Shown: positions 1-7,344 of the stretch, one piece after another
Layout of the letters: the number at the start of each line of letters is the position of its first letter
How positions within the stretch are numbered: the first letter of the stretch is position 1
Origin: a virus
DNA: 57,784 bases
Strand: one strand, 5' to 3'
Virus record (IMG/VR): IMGVR_UViG_3300044742_000189
Location: 1 to 57,784 of that record
Notes under the pieces: model-generated
The model's input: the letters and a program-made list of their open reading frames with translations, nothing else
The model's database searches: none
What the model was told of the DNA's origin: nothing
Made by a program: the position numbers and the translations under genes

Positions 1-127
1 TCGCCGACGTAGGGGCACCAAGCATTGTACGGGCGCGCACTGTCGTCGTCGTTGTCGACGTATGGCGACAGGCAGTCCATCTCGGGCGGGCAAAGCGAAG
101 TCGGGCCAACCAGCCAATCCCACATCC
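1..127. repeat. Left copy of the 127-bp contig-end repeat
   Basis: These 127 bases are identical to 57658-57784. Both copies lie inside the same portal reading frame, which continues across the join without a break. This is the overlap an assembler leaves when it closes a circular path; 127 is also a common maximum k-mer. The true unit is therefore 57,657 bp and circular or circularly permuted, as expected for headful packaging. Confidence 0.97.
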
Positions 128-968
128 ACTCGCCTTTGAACTTATACCAAATGTTGACCAGGAAGATGCGGCGCTCACGACTGTTTACCCACTGCGTCCA
201 GTTCTTCTCCTTTGGGAACAGCTGGGGCATCATGGCCTGGCCGCCGGCCGCGATCTCGCCGATTTGGTCAATCGTCTCCTTCGCCCAAGGCAGCAGATCC
301 TTGGCCACCTCGGTCGGCGTCCATTGCGCCTCGCCCATGAATTGGGCGTCGCTGAAATCCCATTCCTCCGATCGCGGGTCGTAGAACCACGTCTGTCCCT
401 TGACGCGGCGCTTCTTGATCTGGTGCTTGCTCTTCTTGTCCTTGACCACGCCGCCCCATTGGGCGCCAATGCCGCGAATGAGAGCGTCACGGGCGCACTC
501 GGACGCCACGCTCTGGAATTTCGTCGTATCCTGGATGGAGCGCAGCGTTGCCGTGGCGATGGGGGCGGCTGCCTCGGCCTCTGGCGTGCGCGGGAATGCC
601 TTGGGATCGCGCCGAAGCCGCTGCTCCAGCCCGACCAAAAAGTCAATCTTGCGCCGGATCAGATTCTTGGTGGATGGCGGCTGGTTGCGGCGAGCGAGCG
701 TTTTCAGCTCAGCGTCAGTCCACTGCTTGCTGTGATAGTAGCGCTCCGCCTCGTACATCTCGAGGTTCTCGGCGGCCTTGGCGGTCTCCCACGCCTGGAA
801 CATGCGGAACAGGTCGGGCGCCTCGATGCGTTCGGCGAGCGGTTCCGGCTCCGGCATCTGCTGCGCACGCATTGCGGCGAGGAATGCCTGTATGTCCGGC
901 GACTGGATGTCGCCGCCCATCATTGGGGCGGGCGGCTCCATGCCTTGGGGCTGCATCGTGTCGAGCAT
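1..968 (-). CDS. Portal protein, P22 gp1-like (N-terminal part, runs off left edge)
   Basis: This is the N-terminal ~322 residues of the portal, the dodecameric ring at the capsid vertex through which DNA is packaged and ejected. The frame starts at ATG 968, which overlaps the stop of the upstream gene as TGATG. It stays open to base 1 and continues in phase at the other contig end (57784 down to 56460), for a full length of about 721 aa, the usual size for P22-type portals. Seen in it are an acidic N-terminus, a segment with IRRKIDFLVGLEQRLRRDPK and a Trp-rich stretch (WTQWVNSRERRIFLVNIWYK). The gene is split only by the arbitrary cut of the circle. Confidence 0.93.
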   Translation of the reverse strand, partial: MLDTMQPQGMEPPAPMMGGDIQSPDIQAFLAAMRAQQMPEPEPLAERIEAPDLFRMFQAWETAKAAENLEMYEAERYYHSKQWTDAELKTLARRNQPPSTKNLIRRKIDFLVGLEQRLRRDPKAFPRTPEAEAAAPIATATLRSIQDTTKFQSVASECARDALIRGIGAQWGGVVKDKKSKHQIKKRRVKGQTWFYDPRSEEWDFSDAQFMGEAQWTPTEVAKDLLPWAKETIDQIGEIAAGGQAMMPQLFPKEKNWTQWVNSRERRIFLVNIWYKFKGEWMWDWLVGPTSLCPPEMDCLSPYVDNDDDSARPYNAWCPYVG

Positions 969-1186
969 CAGTCCAACAATCCTCTTTGCTCGGCATCACG
1001 ATGACGCTCGATGACCTCGGATTCCTCCAAGGCGTCGAGGATGACTGCTTCCATCAATCGCTGAGACATGGCGGGATGGGTGGCGATCTTTTCTGCTGCG
1101 AACGCCGCGATCTGTTCCTTGGTGGGCAACCCACGCGACGGATCGCCCTTGAGGGCTTCGCCGAAGAGATCGAGCAGCTTGCTCAT
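968..1186 (-). CDS. Small acidic protein between terL and portal
   Basis: 72 aa, unrecognised. The start ATG 1186 overlaps the terL stop (ATGA), and its stop overlaps the portal start (TGATG), so it sits in a translationally coupled terL-portal block. It is predicted helical and acidic (KLLDLFGEALKGDPSRGL, then EEIA-like helices) with no Cys or membrane segment. Its position suggests a packaging or assembly accessory protein, but this is only inferred from context. Confidence 0.8.
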   Translation of the reverse strand: MSKLLDLFGEALKGDPSRGLPTKEQIAAFAAEKIATHPAMSQRLMEAVILDALEESEVIERHRDAEQRGLLD

Positions 1187-1944
1187 GCGACCTTCCAGCC
1201 TTCCCCGTCATCGCCGCCGCTGCCATAGTCAGACCGATGCGGGCGAGGATCCGATCCACCTTCCAAAGCGTACCGCTTCATCATGACGGCGATGCGCGTT
1301 GCCGAGAGAATGTCGTCGGCCAGTTTCACGATCAGGCCGTCCTTGCGGTGATAAAGCCTGAATTCTTCGAGCCACTCATTCAGGTTCGAGAACACCTTGA
1401 GCCGGCCCGTCTGCATTCGCTCCAGCATTTCACTGATGCCGGCCTCGATCCCGAACCCGCCCGCATCGTGCGTTGCGTGCTCTTGCCACATGTTGAGACC
1501 ATGCGTGGCGTACTGGTCCTTGAGTTGCAGGCCGGAACTCTTGTCGTGCTGCAGGCCGTCATGCGGCCAGGCGACTGGTATCCACGCGCCCCATGGCTTG
1601 ATCGCCGCGGCATGAATGGGCGGCGTTGCCTGTCTCTCGCGATAGCAGGCCGTCACATAAATCGTATCGGTGTCCTTGTCCCATGCCAGCCTGGCGGCGC
1701 CGAATGGGTGATCCCAACCAAAGTCAATCCCGATGATCTGCGCCCAGTATTTGGGAATGGGGAACGGGTCGACCTTGATCTTGTCTTCGCTGACCGGGAA
1801 AACGCGACCAGAGCCTAGAACCGGGATACCTTTAGCGCGGGCTTCGCGCTCTGCCTCTGGGTAGCTGGCGACGATCGCGGCCCGTTGCTCTGGGCTGTAG
1901 TGCTCCGCATCATCGATTGTCATGAACGTGACAAAGCGGCTCAC
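1183..1944 (-). CDS. terL: Terminase large subunit, C-terminal nuclease part
   Basis: 253 aa corresponding to the RNase H-like nuclease domain of TerL, which cuts concatemeric DNA during packaging. It contains IIGIDFGWDHPF (first metal Asp, ~D74), WPHDG (~D129) and LADDILSA (~D210/D211), so the expected acidic triad is present. The ORF opens with GTG 1944 immediately after an in-frame TAG, and no clear ribosome-binding site precedes it. It is in the same frame as the ATPase half that ends at 2029. Together the two halves have the length and motif order of one normal terL, so this is a naturally split gene, a disrupted gene, or one joined by an unknown event. Confidence 0.88.
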   Translation of the reverse strand: MSRFVTFMTIDDAEHYSPEQRAAIVASYPEAEREARAKGIPVLGSGRVFPVSEDKIKVDPFPIPKYWAQIIGIDFGWDHPFGAARLAWDKDTDTIYVTACYRERQATPPIHAAAIKPWGAWIPVAWPHDGLQHDKSSGLQLKDQYATHGLNMWQEHATHDAGGFGIEAGISEMLERMQTGRLKVFSNLNEWLEEFRLYHRKDGLIVKLADDILSATRIAVMMKRYALEGGSDPRPHRSDYGSGGDDGEGWKVA

Positions 1945-2028
1945 GTGCTATATAGTCCAGTCACGACGCCCGTCCCGCTATGACCACTGGCTAGATGCTA
2001 GCTCGATGCCGGTGCGAGCGGGCGGGGG
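1945..2028 (-). other. 84-nt in-frame gap with stops inside terL
   Basis: This is the spacer between the two terL ORFs. Because it is exactly 28 codons long, both halves share one frame. With the TGA at 2031-2029 that ends the first half, the joined frame carries TGA, TAG and TAG. Homologous single-chain terminases, as I remember them, have only a handful of residues at this point, so most of the stretch looks like an insertion. No intron-like fold or matching take-off and landing codons were found by eye. Confidence 0.6.
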
Positions 2029-2796
2029 TCATTTCGTTAACCTCTCCACCATCTGCGGCGTCAGAAACATCCGCACTACTTCCGACATGCCTTGCAGCGG
2101 CGTAAACGTCATGATGGCGAACTGCCCGCGCTGTCCATTGTTGGTTCGGGTCAGCCCCTCGGTGTAAATCTCCAGCGGGGCTTCCTCATCGAACCAAACA
2201 CCATCCACGGTAGGGCCTTGCCACTTCTCGCGGCCCTTCTCGTAGCTCTTAAAGTACAGCAGGCTTTCGCCCTGCTGAACGTCACCACCACCGCCCCATT
2301 TGACAATGGCATTATCAAGAAGCCCAGTGACACCCATGGCTCGAGCAACTTGACCAAGAGCATCCTTGGGGACCATGCCGGTGCCCCACTCCTCAACCTT
2401 TGGGGGTGGGCCAATCAGGATGCGCTGCGGGTTGTCTCGGGTTGATTCCGACGTGACGCCCGACGCCCACAGGATCACGGGCTTGGCGAACGTGGCGCCT
2501 TCCCACCAATCAGGATACCGTCCGGTGAGGTGCATCGCCCATTCAGCCCCACCGGCGACAGTTTTTCCCAATTGGTTACCTGCCATAAAGAGGCGCTGGG
2601 AATTGAGTTCCTTACCGTTGCGGTGGAACTCAAGTTGCTTGCTGTACGGCTTATAGGTTCGCAGCTTATTAGTGGCGAGCCTTCGAGCCGCTTCCTTCTC
2701 GATCTTTGCTATCAATGCCCGCAGCGTCTCCGAGGAGGCTGGCTGCGAGAGCGGCGAGAGCGGCGAGCTGTTCGTCTGTGAACTCTGAAAGCTCAT
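2029..2796 (-). CDS. terL: Terminase large subunit, N-terminal ATPase part
   Basis: 255 aa carrying the packaging ATPase. Walker A is AGNQLGKT (residues ~72-79), Walker B is GVWFDEE (~199-205), and a coupling motif lies in FAIMTFTP. This half powers DNA translocation into the procapsid through the portal. The start ATG 2796 lies inside the 3' end of the small-subunit gene (128-nt overlap in another frame). The ORF ends at TGA 2029 just after the ATPase core, and the nuclease half follows in phase after 84 nt. All ATPase motifs are intact, which argues against simple decay. Confidence 0.9.
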   Translation of the reverse strand: MSFQSSQTNSSPLSPLSQPASSETLRALIAKIEKEAARRLATNKLRTYKPYSKQLEFHRNGKELNSQRLFMAGNQLGKTVAGGAEWAMHLTGRYPDWWEGATFAKPVILWASGVTSESTRDNPQRILIGPPPKVEEWGTGMVPKDALGQVARAMGVTGLLDNAIVKWGGGGDVQQGESLLYFKSYEKGREKWQGPTVDGVWFDEEAPLEIYTEGLTRTNNGQRGQFAIMTFTPLQGMSEVVRMFLTPQMVERLTK

Positions 2797-3064
2797 TCTT
2801 TACGGTGATCTCTTTCGGCAACAAGCTGGCGACCATCTTAGCGAATTCGGTTGGCTTGTTCTCCGCCGCGCGCCTTAGAACGTCGAGGCCGGACTCTTTC
2901 CAAACGGCGTACAGATCCTGGAGAAAGTCATCCGATAGCTTGTTGCGTGAGCCCTTTTCGCGGCCCTTGGGGTTTCCGGATTGGCCGGGCTGGAAAAGGT
3001 GCGGTTTATTCTGCTTTTCTTCTGTAGGTGCAGAATGTGCTGGTTTGTTCTTTTTGTCGGTCAT
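2669..3064 (-). CDS. terS: Terminase small subunit-like protein
   Basis: 131 aa. The N-terminal motif FQPGQSGNPKGREKGSRNK is the hallmark of the DUF5681-like proteins that commonly precede terL and act in DNA recognition for packaging. After it come helical segments and an Ala-rich tail. ATG 3064 was preferred over an upstream TTG (3097). The 3' end overlaps the terL start by 128 nt. The small-subunit role is inferred from family and position; the motif itself is clear. Confidence 0.78.
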   Translation of the reverse strand: MTDKKNKPAHSAPTEEKQNKPHLFQPGQSGNPKGREKGSRNKLSDDFLQDLYAVWKESGLDVLRRAAENKPTEFAKMVASLLPKEITVKNELSEFTDEQLAALAALAASLLGDAAGIDSKDREGSGSKARH

Positions 3065-3097
3065 TTTGTAAGCTTGGCCCGCTCCGCAGCCTCCCAA

Positions 3098-3400
3098 TCA
3101 ACCATCAACATTGCTGATCCTCTTCCGTTTGGCTCTATGCGTGGCCGCTGGCGGGGATTTCGCTTCTGGGGCGGGGGCGGGAGCCTCAACCAGCGGAGAC
3201 ACCCTAGCGGCCTCCAGCTTAGCTTTCACACGGCCCACATCCCATGAGGGCTCGATGACGATGGTCTGACGATAAGCGAGAGGCCCGAACGTTAGAAAGA
3301 ACTGCGGATTGTGATCCCAGCCCTCTTTGACGGTGACAGACACTCGCTCAACGACGAGCTCGTCACAGATGTCGACGATATCTCGGGCTCGTAGAGTCAT
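3098..3400 (-). CDS. Hypothetical protein upstream of terS
   Basis: 100 aa with a beta-rich N-terminal half (LVVERVSVTVKEGWDHNPQF) and a Pro/Ala-rich linker leading to a basic tail (HRAKRKRISNVDG). ATG 3400 follows directly on the stop of the preceding small gene (TGAATG), which supports both genes. No family was recognised. Confidence 0.75.
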   Translation of the reverse strand: MTLRARDIVDICDELVVERVSVTVKEGWDHNPQFFLTFGPLAYRQTIVIEPSWDVGRVKAKLEAARVSPLVEAPAPAPEAKSPPAATHRAKRKRISNVDG

Positions 3401-3556
3401 TCAGTCACCTAGTTTGTTGTGCCAAACGGGGCGCTTTTTCTTGCGAACGTCCGCACCGGCGTCCGCTTCGTTGGATCTCGCTTGTTTTGGGCTGACTGAA
3501 GGCGTGCCTCGCACCTTTATAGCTCGAAGATCGCCAGGAGTTTCAGTGGTGGCCAT
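3401..3556 (-). CDS. Small basic protein, 51 aa
   Basis: This short ORF (ATG 3556, TGA 3401) fits exactly between its neighbours. Its start lies 2 nt after the upstream stop, and its stop abuts the next ATG. The product is polar, with a basic C-terminal cluster (DVRKKKRPVWHNKLGD). Function unknown; support is tight packing only. Confidence 0.6.
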   Translation of the reverse strand: MATTETPGDLRAIKVRGTPSVSPKQARSNEADAGADVRKKKRPVWHNKLGD

Positions 3557-3558
3557 CT

Positions 3559-3732
3559 CTATTTCTGGGCCTTTGGTGCCTCAAGATACGCCGCAACCAG
3601 CTCCTCCAGCCTTGAAAGCTGTGCTGGCAAGTCCCTTAGAGCATCCTCATTGGGACACACCTGCAGAACCCGATTTATTACGCCAAGTTGATTGCCAACC
3701 AGCGCGAGGATATCCCAATGGGTGAGCGTCAT
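3559..3732 (-). CDS. Small helical protein, 57 aa
   Basis: It starts MTLTHWDILALVGNQL and ends in a predicted helix (LPAQLSRLEELVAAYLEAP). ATG 3732 has a GGAGA about 13 nt upstream; the frame stays open to 3810, so a longer 83-aa form is possible. Unrecognised. Confidence 0.6.
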   Translation of the reverse strand: MTLTHWDILALVGNQLGVINRVLQVCPNEDALRDLPAQLSRLEELVAAYLEAPKAQK

Positions 3733-3810
3733 TTTGATTATCACATCTCCGGGTAGACAGGGCTCGGCGGCAACGCCCCACAAGCGCATCTCTGCGAGGA
3801 AACGTACCAT

Positions 3811-4032
3811 GGAGTCAGCTTCATCGGCGATGACGGAGTGTAGTTTCTAAGCGAGCGTCATGATGGGGCCGCAATTGTTTCCTATTGTTTCAATCGTGAG
3901 TGGCGTAGATGGTCTCGCGTAACCCTGTCAGTACCAACGCCCGGGTAGCTGTTCCCACAGCACTCGGGCGTCACTGTTTGTGGGGGGATAGGTCAGCTAT
4001 GCTGTCCGACTTCCCGTGAAACAATGAAGCGT
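3811..4032. other. Gene-free stretch with a long hairpin
   Basis: No convincing ORF is seen here. A near-perfect hairpin occupies 3940-3976. Its outer arms CGCCCGGGT/ACTCGGGCG give 9 pairs with one G-T, and its inner arms CTG/CAG close a TTCCCA loop. There is no T-run beside it. It lies between an RHH gene and the packaging genes, so it could be an attenuator, a processing site or part of a pac region; the sequence does not decide. Confidence 0.45.
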
Positions 4033-4257
4033 TCAGTTTCCAACCTTCGGCTTCTTCGCTTCCCAGGCAGCAGCCCGCAACCCAAGCTCTATAAGTTTGC
4101 GAACCGCGCCACTTTGTGACTTGAAACGATTAGAGAAACGGTAGTCTTCGACATCAGCTAGGAGGCTCGGAGTGACGGCGATAAAGATCCTCTCCGACGC
4201 CAGCTCTGCACTGTCGTCATCTTGGGAAACGCTGCCGTTGATGGCAGGATGGGCCAT
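4033..4257 (-). CDS. Ribbon-helix-helix type DNA-binding protein
   Basis: 74 aa. The core runs from RIFIAVTPSLLADVEDY to SGAVRKLIELGLRAA. A short beta strand followed by two helices, the second ending in the LIELGLRA signature, fits the Arc/MetJ/CopG fold, whose dimers bind operators through the strand. It is preceded by a 200-bp gene-free stretch where it may act on its own promoter. It lies just upstream of the packaging genes and could regulate late transcription. The fold is assigned from the pattern only. Confidence 0.7.
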   Translation of the reverse strand: MAHPAINGSVSQDDDSAELASERIFIAVTPSLLADVEDYRFSNRFKSQSGAVRKLIELGLRAAAWEAKKPKVGN

Positions 4258-4457
4258 TTCTCAGGACATGTTTCGGGTTTTGCCGGGTTGGCTGTCCTAG
4301 CACCGTGCTCCCCGCATATCCGCCTTGGGAAGGGCTAGCACGCCGAAGCCACGGGCACATCAAACTTTGACAGTTGGGTATTTCCCATTGTTCGCAAATT
4401 CACGCAAGCGAAATCTTATCCCTTTCTACCGATTTTTGCCGATGTTGCCGGCGAGCG
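4258..4457. other. Gene-free stretch upstream of the RHH gene
   Basis: 200 bp with no plausible ORF. It contains a small palindrome (TGGGTATTTCCCA, 4375-4387) next to a TTTGACA on the plus strand. No good minus-strand -35/-10 pair could be picked by eye. It probably holds the leader or promoter of the RHH gene and late region, downstream of the NusG-like gene. Confidence 0.35.
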
Positions 4458-5018
4458 TCAGGCGGCCCTCACTTTGTCGAATGGAACCTCCACGACGTGC
4501 ATAGATCCGAGCATATTGAGCAAGACCCTCACGCCCTTTTTTGTGACGCTGTCGATCTTGGTCTCCTGGACATCAGAGCCGATGTATACGTTGACCTTTT
4601 TGCCGGGTTGTAACGCCTTATGTAGACTGACCTCCGTTGCGCCTGATGTCCCCTCAACCAAGGCGGATAGCATTCTCACGTCGGCGTCGGAAAGGATGAG
4701 GGGCGACCATTCTCCCCTTGCCCGGCTAACGATGCCCTTAATTTCTGGGATGGCGCCGCGCAGCGCTAGATAATCCATCTTCACGTCTTGGAGGCCGGCA
4801 AACACATAGGTCGGGAATAGCGCGTATTTCCGGAGTTTGACCTGGTTCTTGCCTGGGCGCGTTTCGTGGACGATCTCGACGGGCAGTAACGCGGGGCGCT
4901 CCCACTGGGTAATGCGATGGAGAACAAGGAACTCTATCCTGTGTTGCGGCACAGTTTTTAGGGCTACCCAAGAGAGCATTTGGCGTCGTCTCCATTTTTC
5001 TGCGCTGACGCCAATCAC
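4458..5018 (-). CDS. NusG/RfaH-like transcription antitermination protein
   Basis: 186 aa. The N-terminal NGN-like part begins SWVALKTVPQHRIEF and includes LFPTYVFAG. The C-terminal KOW-like part runs from LQPGKKVNVYIGS to EVPFDKVRAA. Host NusG paralogues bind RNA polymerase and make it processive. This phage copy lies between the early and packaging genes on the same strand, as expected of a late-gene antiterminator. The start is GTG 5018, in a GTGA overlap with the upstream gene; ATG 4979 is an alternative just before the domain. Confidence 0.85.
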   Translation of the reverse strand: MIGVSAEKWRRRQMLSWVALKTVPQHRIEFLVLHRITQWERPALLPVEIVHETRPGKNQVKLRKYALFPTYVFAGLQDVKMDYLALRGAIPEIKGIVSRARGEWSPLILSDADVRMLSALVEGTSGATEVSLHKALQPGKKVNVYIGSDVQETKIDSVTKKGVRVLLNMLGSMHVVEVPFDKVRAA

Positions 5019-5455
5019 CGAGGATCGTATTGCCGGATCTTGGTCTCGAAGTGATCCGCGAGCTTGCGAGCGAGTTCTAGGGCTTCATGATTTGTGAAAC
5101 GGCCGACGCCTAGGTACGTCTTGTCCCCATCAGGGACGAGGTCGATCTGGGTGAGCTGGTTGGCGATGGCGTTGCGGGTGGCTTCGCTGGTCTGCAGGCG
5201 GCGCAGGTATTCCGGGTCGTTGGATGGGAGCTTGAGGGTTTCCATCCCCTCACGGATTGCCTCTGTGCTCTCAACAAGACGCAGCAGCAGATCATGGTCC
5301 TGCTCGGCTAGGAGCTTGTCGGCTTCGCGCTCGAGCGGATCGACCTTGTGATACCCACTAGCCGCGAGCAGTCGGTCCTCGCGTTCGGCTCGCGTGTCAG
5401 CTGCGCCGGAGACATCGCGCAGAGACATCAGCTTTGATTGCTTCTTGCGTGCCAC
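5015..5455 (-). CDS. Hypothetical charged helical protein
   Basis: 146 aa from GTG 5455, which overlaps the methyltransferase stop (TAGTG); its own stop overlaps the next GTG. It is basic at the N-terminus (ARKKQSKLMSLRDVSG), then strongly helical and acidic (READKLLAEQDHDLLLRLVE), with a final globular segment (KTYLGVGRFTNHEALELARK). The longer frame up to 5554 lies inside the methyltransferase gene and was rejected. No family was recognised. Confidence 0.75.
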   Translation of the reverse strand: MARKKQSKLMSLRDVSGAADTRAEREDRLLAASGYHKVDPLEREADKLLAEQDHDLLLRLVESTEAIREGMETLKLPSNDPEYLRRLQTSEATRNAIANQLTQIDLVPDGDKTYLGVGRFTNHEALELARKLADHFETKIRQYDPR

Positions 5456-6393
5456 TATGGTGCCTCCGAGAGGGTGAGCTGTTCTGGTTCTGGAGCTTTG
5501 GCGGACTCCACGAACATGTCGGGTTGATTCATGGCTTCGGTGATGCGACGACATGCGATCTCGAAGTAAGTTGGCTCTATCTCAATTCCGATGAAACGCC
5601 GACCAAGCTTCACACACGCGACGCCGGTTGACCCAGACCCCATGAACGGATCAAGGATGGTAGCGCCATCCGCTGACACAACCGTCAGCAGTTGTTTCAT
5701 GAGATCAACGGGCTTCTCAGTCTGATGCTCACGCTCAGATGAATGCATTCGCGGGATCGTCAGCACGTTCCCATAGTCAAAGCTGTGATAGGCGGCGGTA
5801 CCTTTTGCGAAATGCATCGCAAGCTCATGCTGAGCACGAAAGCCCGTCCCTAGCCCAGCATTCCCTTTGTTCCAGACCACAAGGTTCTGATAGCGGAATC
5901 GCGCACTTTCGATGGCCGGGGCTAGGTGGCCTGCCATCCTCCAATCCGTGAACGCCGTTAGCGTGCCCCCGTCAGGAAGTAACTGGTAGCACCAGCCCGC
6001 CACCGAGCTCATGAGCCACGAAATGCCCGCCGTCGTCATGTTGTCGCCAGCGAACCAACCAACATCGCGAATAGTCTCGGAGCGCAAACCCATCCCCTTC
6101 GCCTGCTTTTTGCCCGTCTCGGAGAACCCACCGCTGCAATACGGAGGGTCCATCACCACGGCGTCGACGCGCGGCAGAAGCGGCAAGATTTGGGTGCAGC
6201 CGCCCAGGTACAGCTTATGCGGCCCGATCCTCTCGCAGCGAAACGACACCAGCTTCTGTCTCATCGTATCAATGGCGAGGTCGTAGCACTTGGCGGAATT
6301 GTCGGCGGCGTCATAGCCGTCGTCTTCCACCCTCGCGTAATAGTTACGGAGGCAGTTGAGCAGAGCGAGGGGAGGCTTGCGCTTTCTGGCCAT
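5455..6393 (-). CDS. DNA methyltransferase, beta class (N6-A or N4-C)
   Basis: 312 aa. The catalytic motif DPPY (residues 82-85) precedes the AdoMet-binding motif DPFMGSGSTG (~248-257), the order that defines beta-class amino-methyltransferases. The target-recognition region lies between them. DPPY methylates an exocyclic amino group on adenine or cytosine. It resembles orphan phage and prophage enzymes and does not look like canonical CcrM around DPPY. No restriction partner is nearby. Likely roles are protection from host restriction or altering methylation read by GcrA-type regulators. The ATG 6393 start abuts the previous stop. Confidence 0.93.
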   Translation of the reverse strand: MARKRKPPLALLNCLRNYYARVEDDGYDAADNSAKCYDLAIDTMRQKLVSFRCERIGPHKLYLGGCTQILPLLPRVDAVVMDPPYCSGGFSETGKKQAKGMGLRSETIRDVGWFAGDNMTTAGISWLMSSVAGWCYQLLPDGGTLTAFTDWRMAGHLAPAIESARFRYQNLVVWNKGNAGLGTGFRAQHELAMHFAKGTAAYHSFDYGNVLTIPRMHSSEREHQTEKPVDLMKQLLTVVSADGATILDPFMGSGSTGVACVKLGRRFIGIEIEPTYFEIACRRITEAMNQPDMFVESAKAPEPEQLTLSEAP

Positions 6394-6582
6394 TCAGTTT
6401 CTCGTCCGCATTTCGCGCAGCCAAACATAGGCGCTCGCGACCTTGATTTCTTCGGGAGACAGCGCCTCGGGATCGCTTCGACCTCTTTCCAGGATGGAGC
6501 GAATGCCTGCCTCAGTGTAAGGGGCGATGATGCGCTTCGCCTCTTTGTGTGACGGAACGGGAGGCTTGCGCTTGCGGGTCAT
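6394..6582 (-). CDS. Small basic protein upstream of the methyltransferase
   Basis: 62 aa beginning MTRKRKPPVPSHKEAKRI. It shares the RKRKPP opening with the methyltransferase that follows (MARKRKPP), a possible local duplication. ATG 6582 overlaps the stop of the preceding 23-aa gene (ATGA), and its stop abuts the methyltransferase ATG. Predicted helical; function unknown. Confidence 0.72.
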   Translation of the reverse strand: MTRKRKPPVPSHKEAKRIIAPYTEAGIRSILERGRSDPEALSPEEIKVASAYVWLREMRTRN

Positions 6583-6650
6583 GGCTGGACCGCCAGCAGA
6601 TAGGCGCCCCAGACAGCAAACACAGCAATCACGATCCACTGGGCAGTCAT
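6579..6650 (-). CDS. 23-aa membrane peptide
   Basis: This very short ORF (MTAQWIVIAVFAVWGAYLLA, then VQP) is almost entirely one transmembrane helix. Its ATG overlaps the upstream stop and its stop overlaps the downstream ATG, both as ATGA, a chain pattern seen throughout this operon. One of several such micro-membrane proteins in the genome. Confidence 0.6.
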   Translation of the reverse strand: MTAQWIVIAVFAVWGAYLLAVQP

Positions 6651-6790
6651 CTTGCCTTCTTCGCTTTCCGCAGCTCTGCCAACAACAGCGCAATCTGCTC
6701 CGCCAGGGCTGTCCTGGGGCAGTCGATGCTTGGGTCTGCGTGGCACATGTGGATGATGTCCCAGGCCTGCTTGAGGTCGCGGGCGGTCAT
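6647..6790 (-). CDS. 47-aa helical protein
   Basis: Starts MTARDLKQAWDIIHMCHADP and ends in a Lys/Arg-rich helix (LLLAELRKAKKAR). ATGA overlaps at both ends support start 6790; the longer open frame to 6979 is the shadow of the next gene. Unrecognised. Confidence 0.65.
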   Translation of the reverse strand: MTARDLKQAWDIIHMCHADPSIDCPRTALAEQIALLLAELRKAKKAR

Positions 6791-6936
6791 GGGCGGTTGT
6801 ATCCCTTGGCTACGCGCACGCGCTTGCTGGCTTTCTGGCGCAACCTGGCGCTGACATCGACGTGCTTTTGGCAGCGAACGAGTTGACCGTTCTTGTCCAG
6901 GCGAAAACCCGAAAGCTTGATCCCGTTTTGTTTCAT
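6787..6936 (-). CDS. 49-aa very basic protein
   Basis: Begins MKQNGIKLSGFRLDKNGQL and has an Arg/Lys-rich C-terminus (LRQKASKRVRVAKGYNRP), suggesting nucleic-acid binding. It is the first gene after the 174-bp gene-free stretch that holds the 7042-7073 hairpin. Function unknown. Confidence 0.62.
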   Translation of the reverse strand: MKQNGIKLSGFRLDKNGQLVRCQKHVDVSARLRQKASKRVRVAKGYNRP

Positions 6937-7041
6937 AGGTACTTTCCGAACCTTGCTGATCTTTCCGTCCCGTACACAATCGTACTCAGCAGAGGGGCGA
7001 TGCGATCCCCTAATCGCTTCCCTCCGGTCCCCTCTGCTACT

Positions 7042-7073
7042 GGCGCGGCCCCGACCCCCGTTCGGGCCGCGCC
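7042..7073 (-). terminator. GC-rich hairpin, possible terminator or attenuator
   Basis: Ten perfect pairs, GGCGCGGCCC with GGGCCGCGCC, around a 12-nt loop, in the gap after the 7111-7344 gene on the minus strand. There is no T-run, so it may be a factor-dependent terminator, a pause site or a processing stem. It would separate the 9.8-7.1 kb genes from those at 6.9 kb and below, and is a plausible target of antitermination. Confidence 0.5.
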
Positions 7074-7110
7074 GCCTTCCCATGGCTGGGTTCTGCTGCC
7101 CCGCTTGTCA

Positions 7111-7344
7111 CTACTGCCTGGCCTTGGTTGACGGGGGAGCGGGGCTGGCTGCCTTTGTTGGCGCATGGAGCGATGCCAGCCCACTCCAGAAGATCCACGC
7201 ATTGACACCGACCGGGATGCAAACGGCTGCAATCAGAAGCAGGAAGATCGCGGTGATTACGCCATCTCTTGCGCCTTGAAGGCACGAGATCGCAACGCCA
7301 CTGATCGTCGCCAAAGAAGCCCTCGCGGAAGACTGTGCGGTCAT
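7111..7344 (-). CDS. Membrane protein, 77 aa
   Basis: Contains one strong transmembrane helix (GVITAIFLLLIAAVCIPVGV) after a polar N-terminus, and ends in an Ala/Pro/Lys tail. Start ATG 7344 overlaps the stop of the previous gene (ATGA). Unrecognised. Confidence 0.65.
   Translation of the reverse strand: MTAQSSARASLATISGVAISCLQGARDGVITAIFLLLIAAVCIPVGVNAWIFWSGLASLHAPTKAASPAPPSTKARQ

Noticed and set aside
1-127. True direct terminal repeats of a linear genome (T7-like)
   Set aside because: The repeat is inside the portal reading frame and of a typical k-mer length; P22-like packaging does not use short fixed repeats.
1945-2031. T4 gene-60-style translational bypass or stop recoding in terL
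   Set aside because: The codon before the stop (AAA) has no matching landing codon in the gap, and three different stops would have to be read; other genes end with the same stops.
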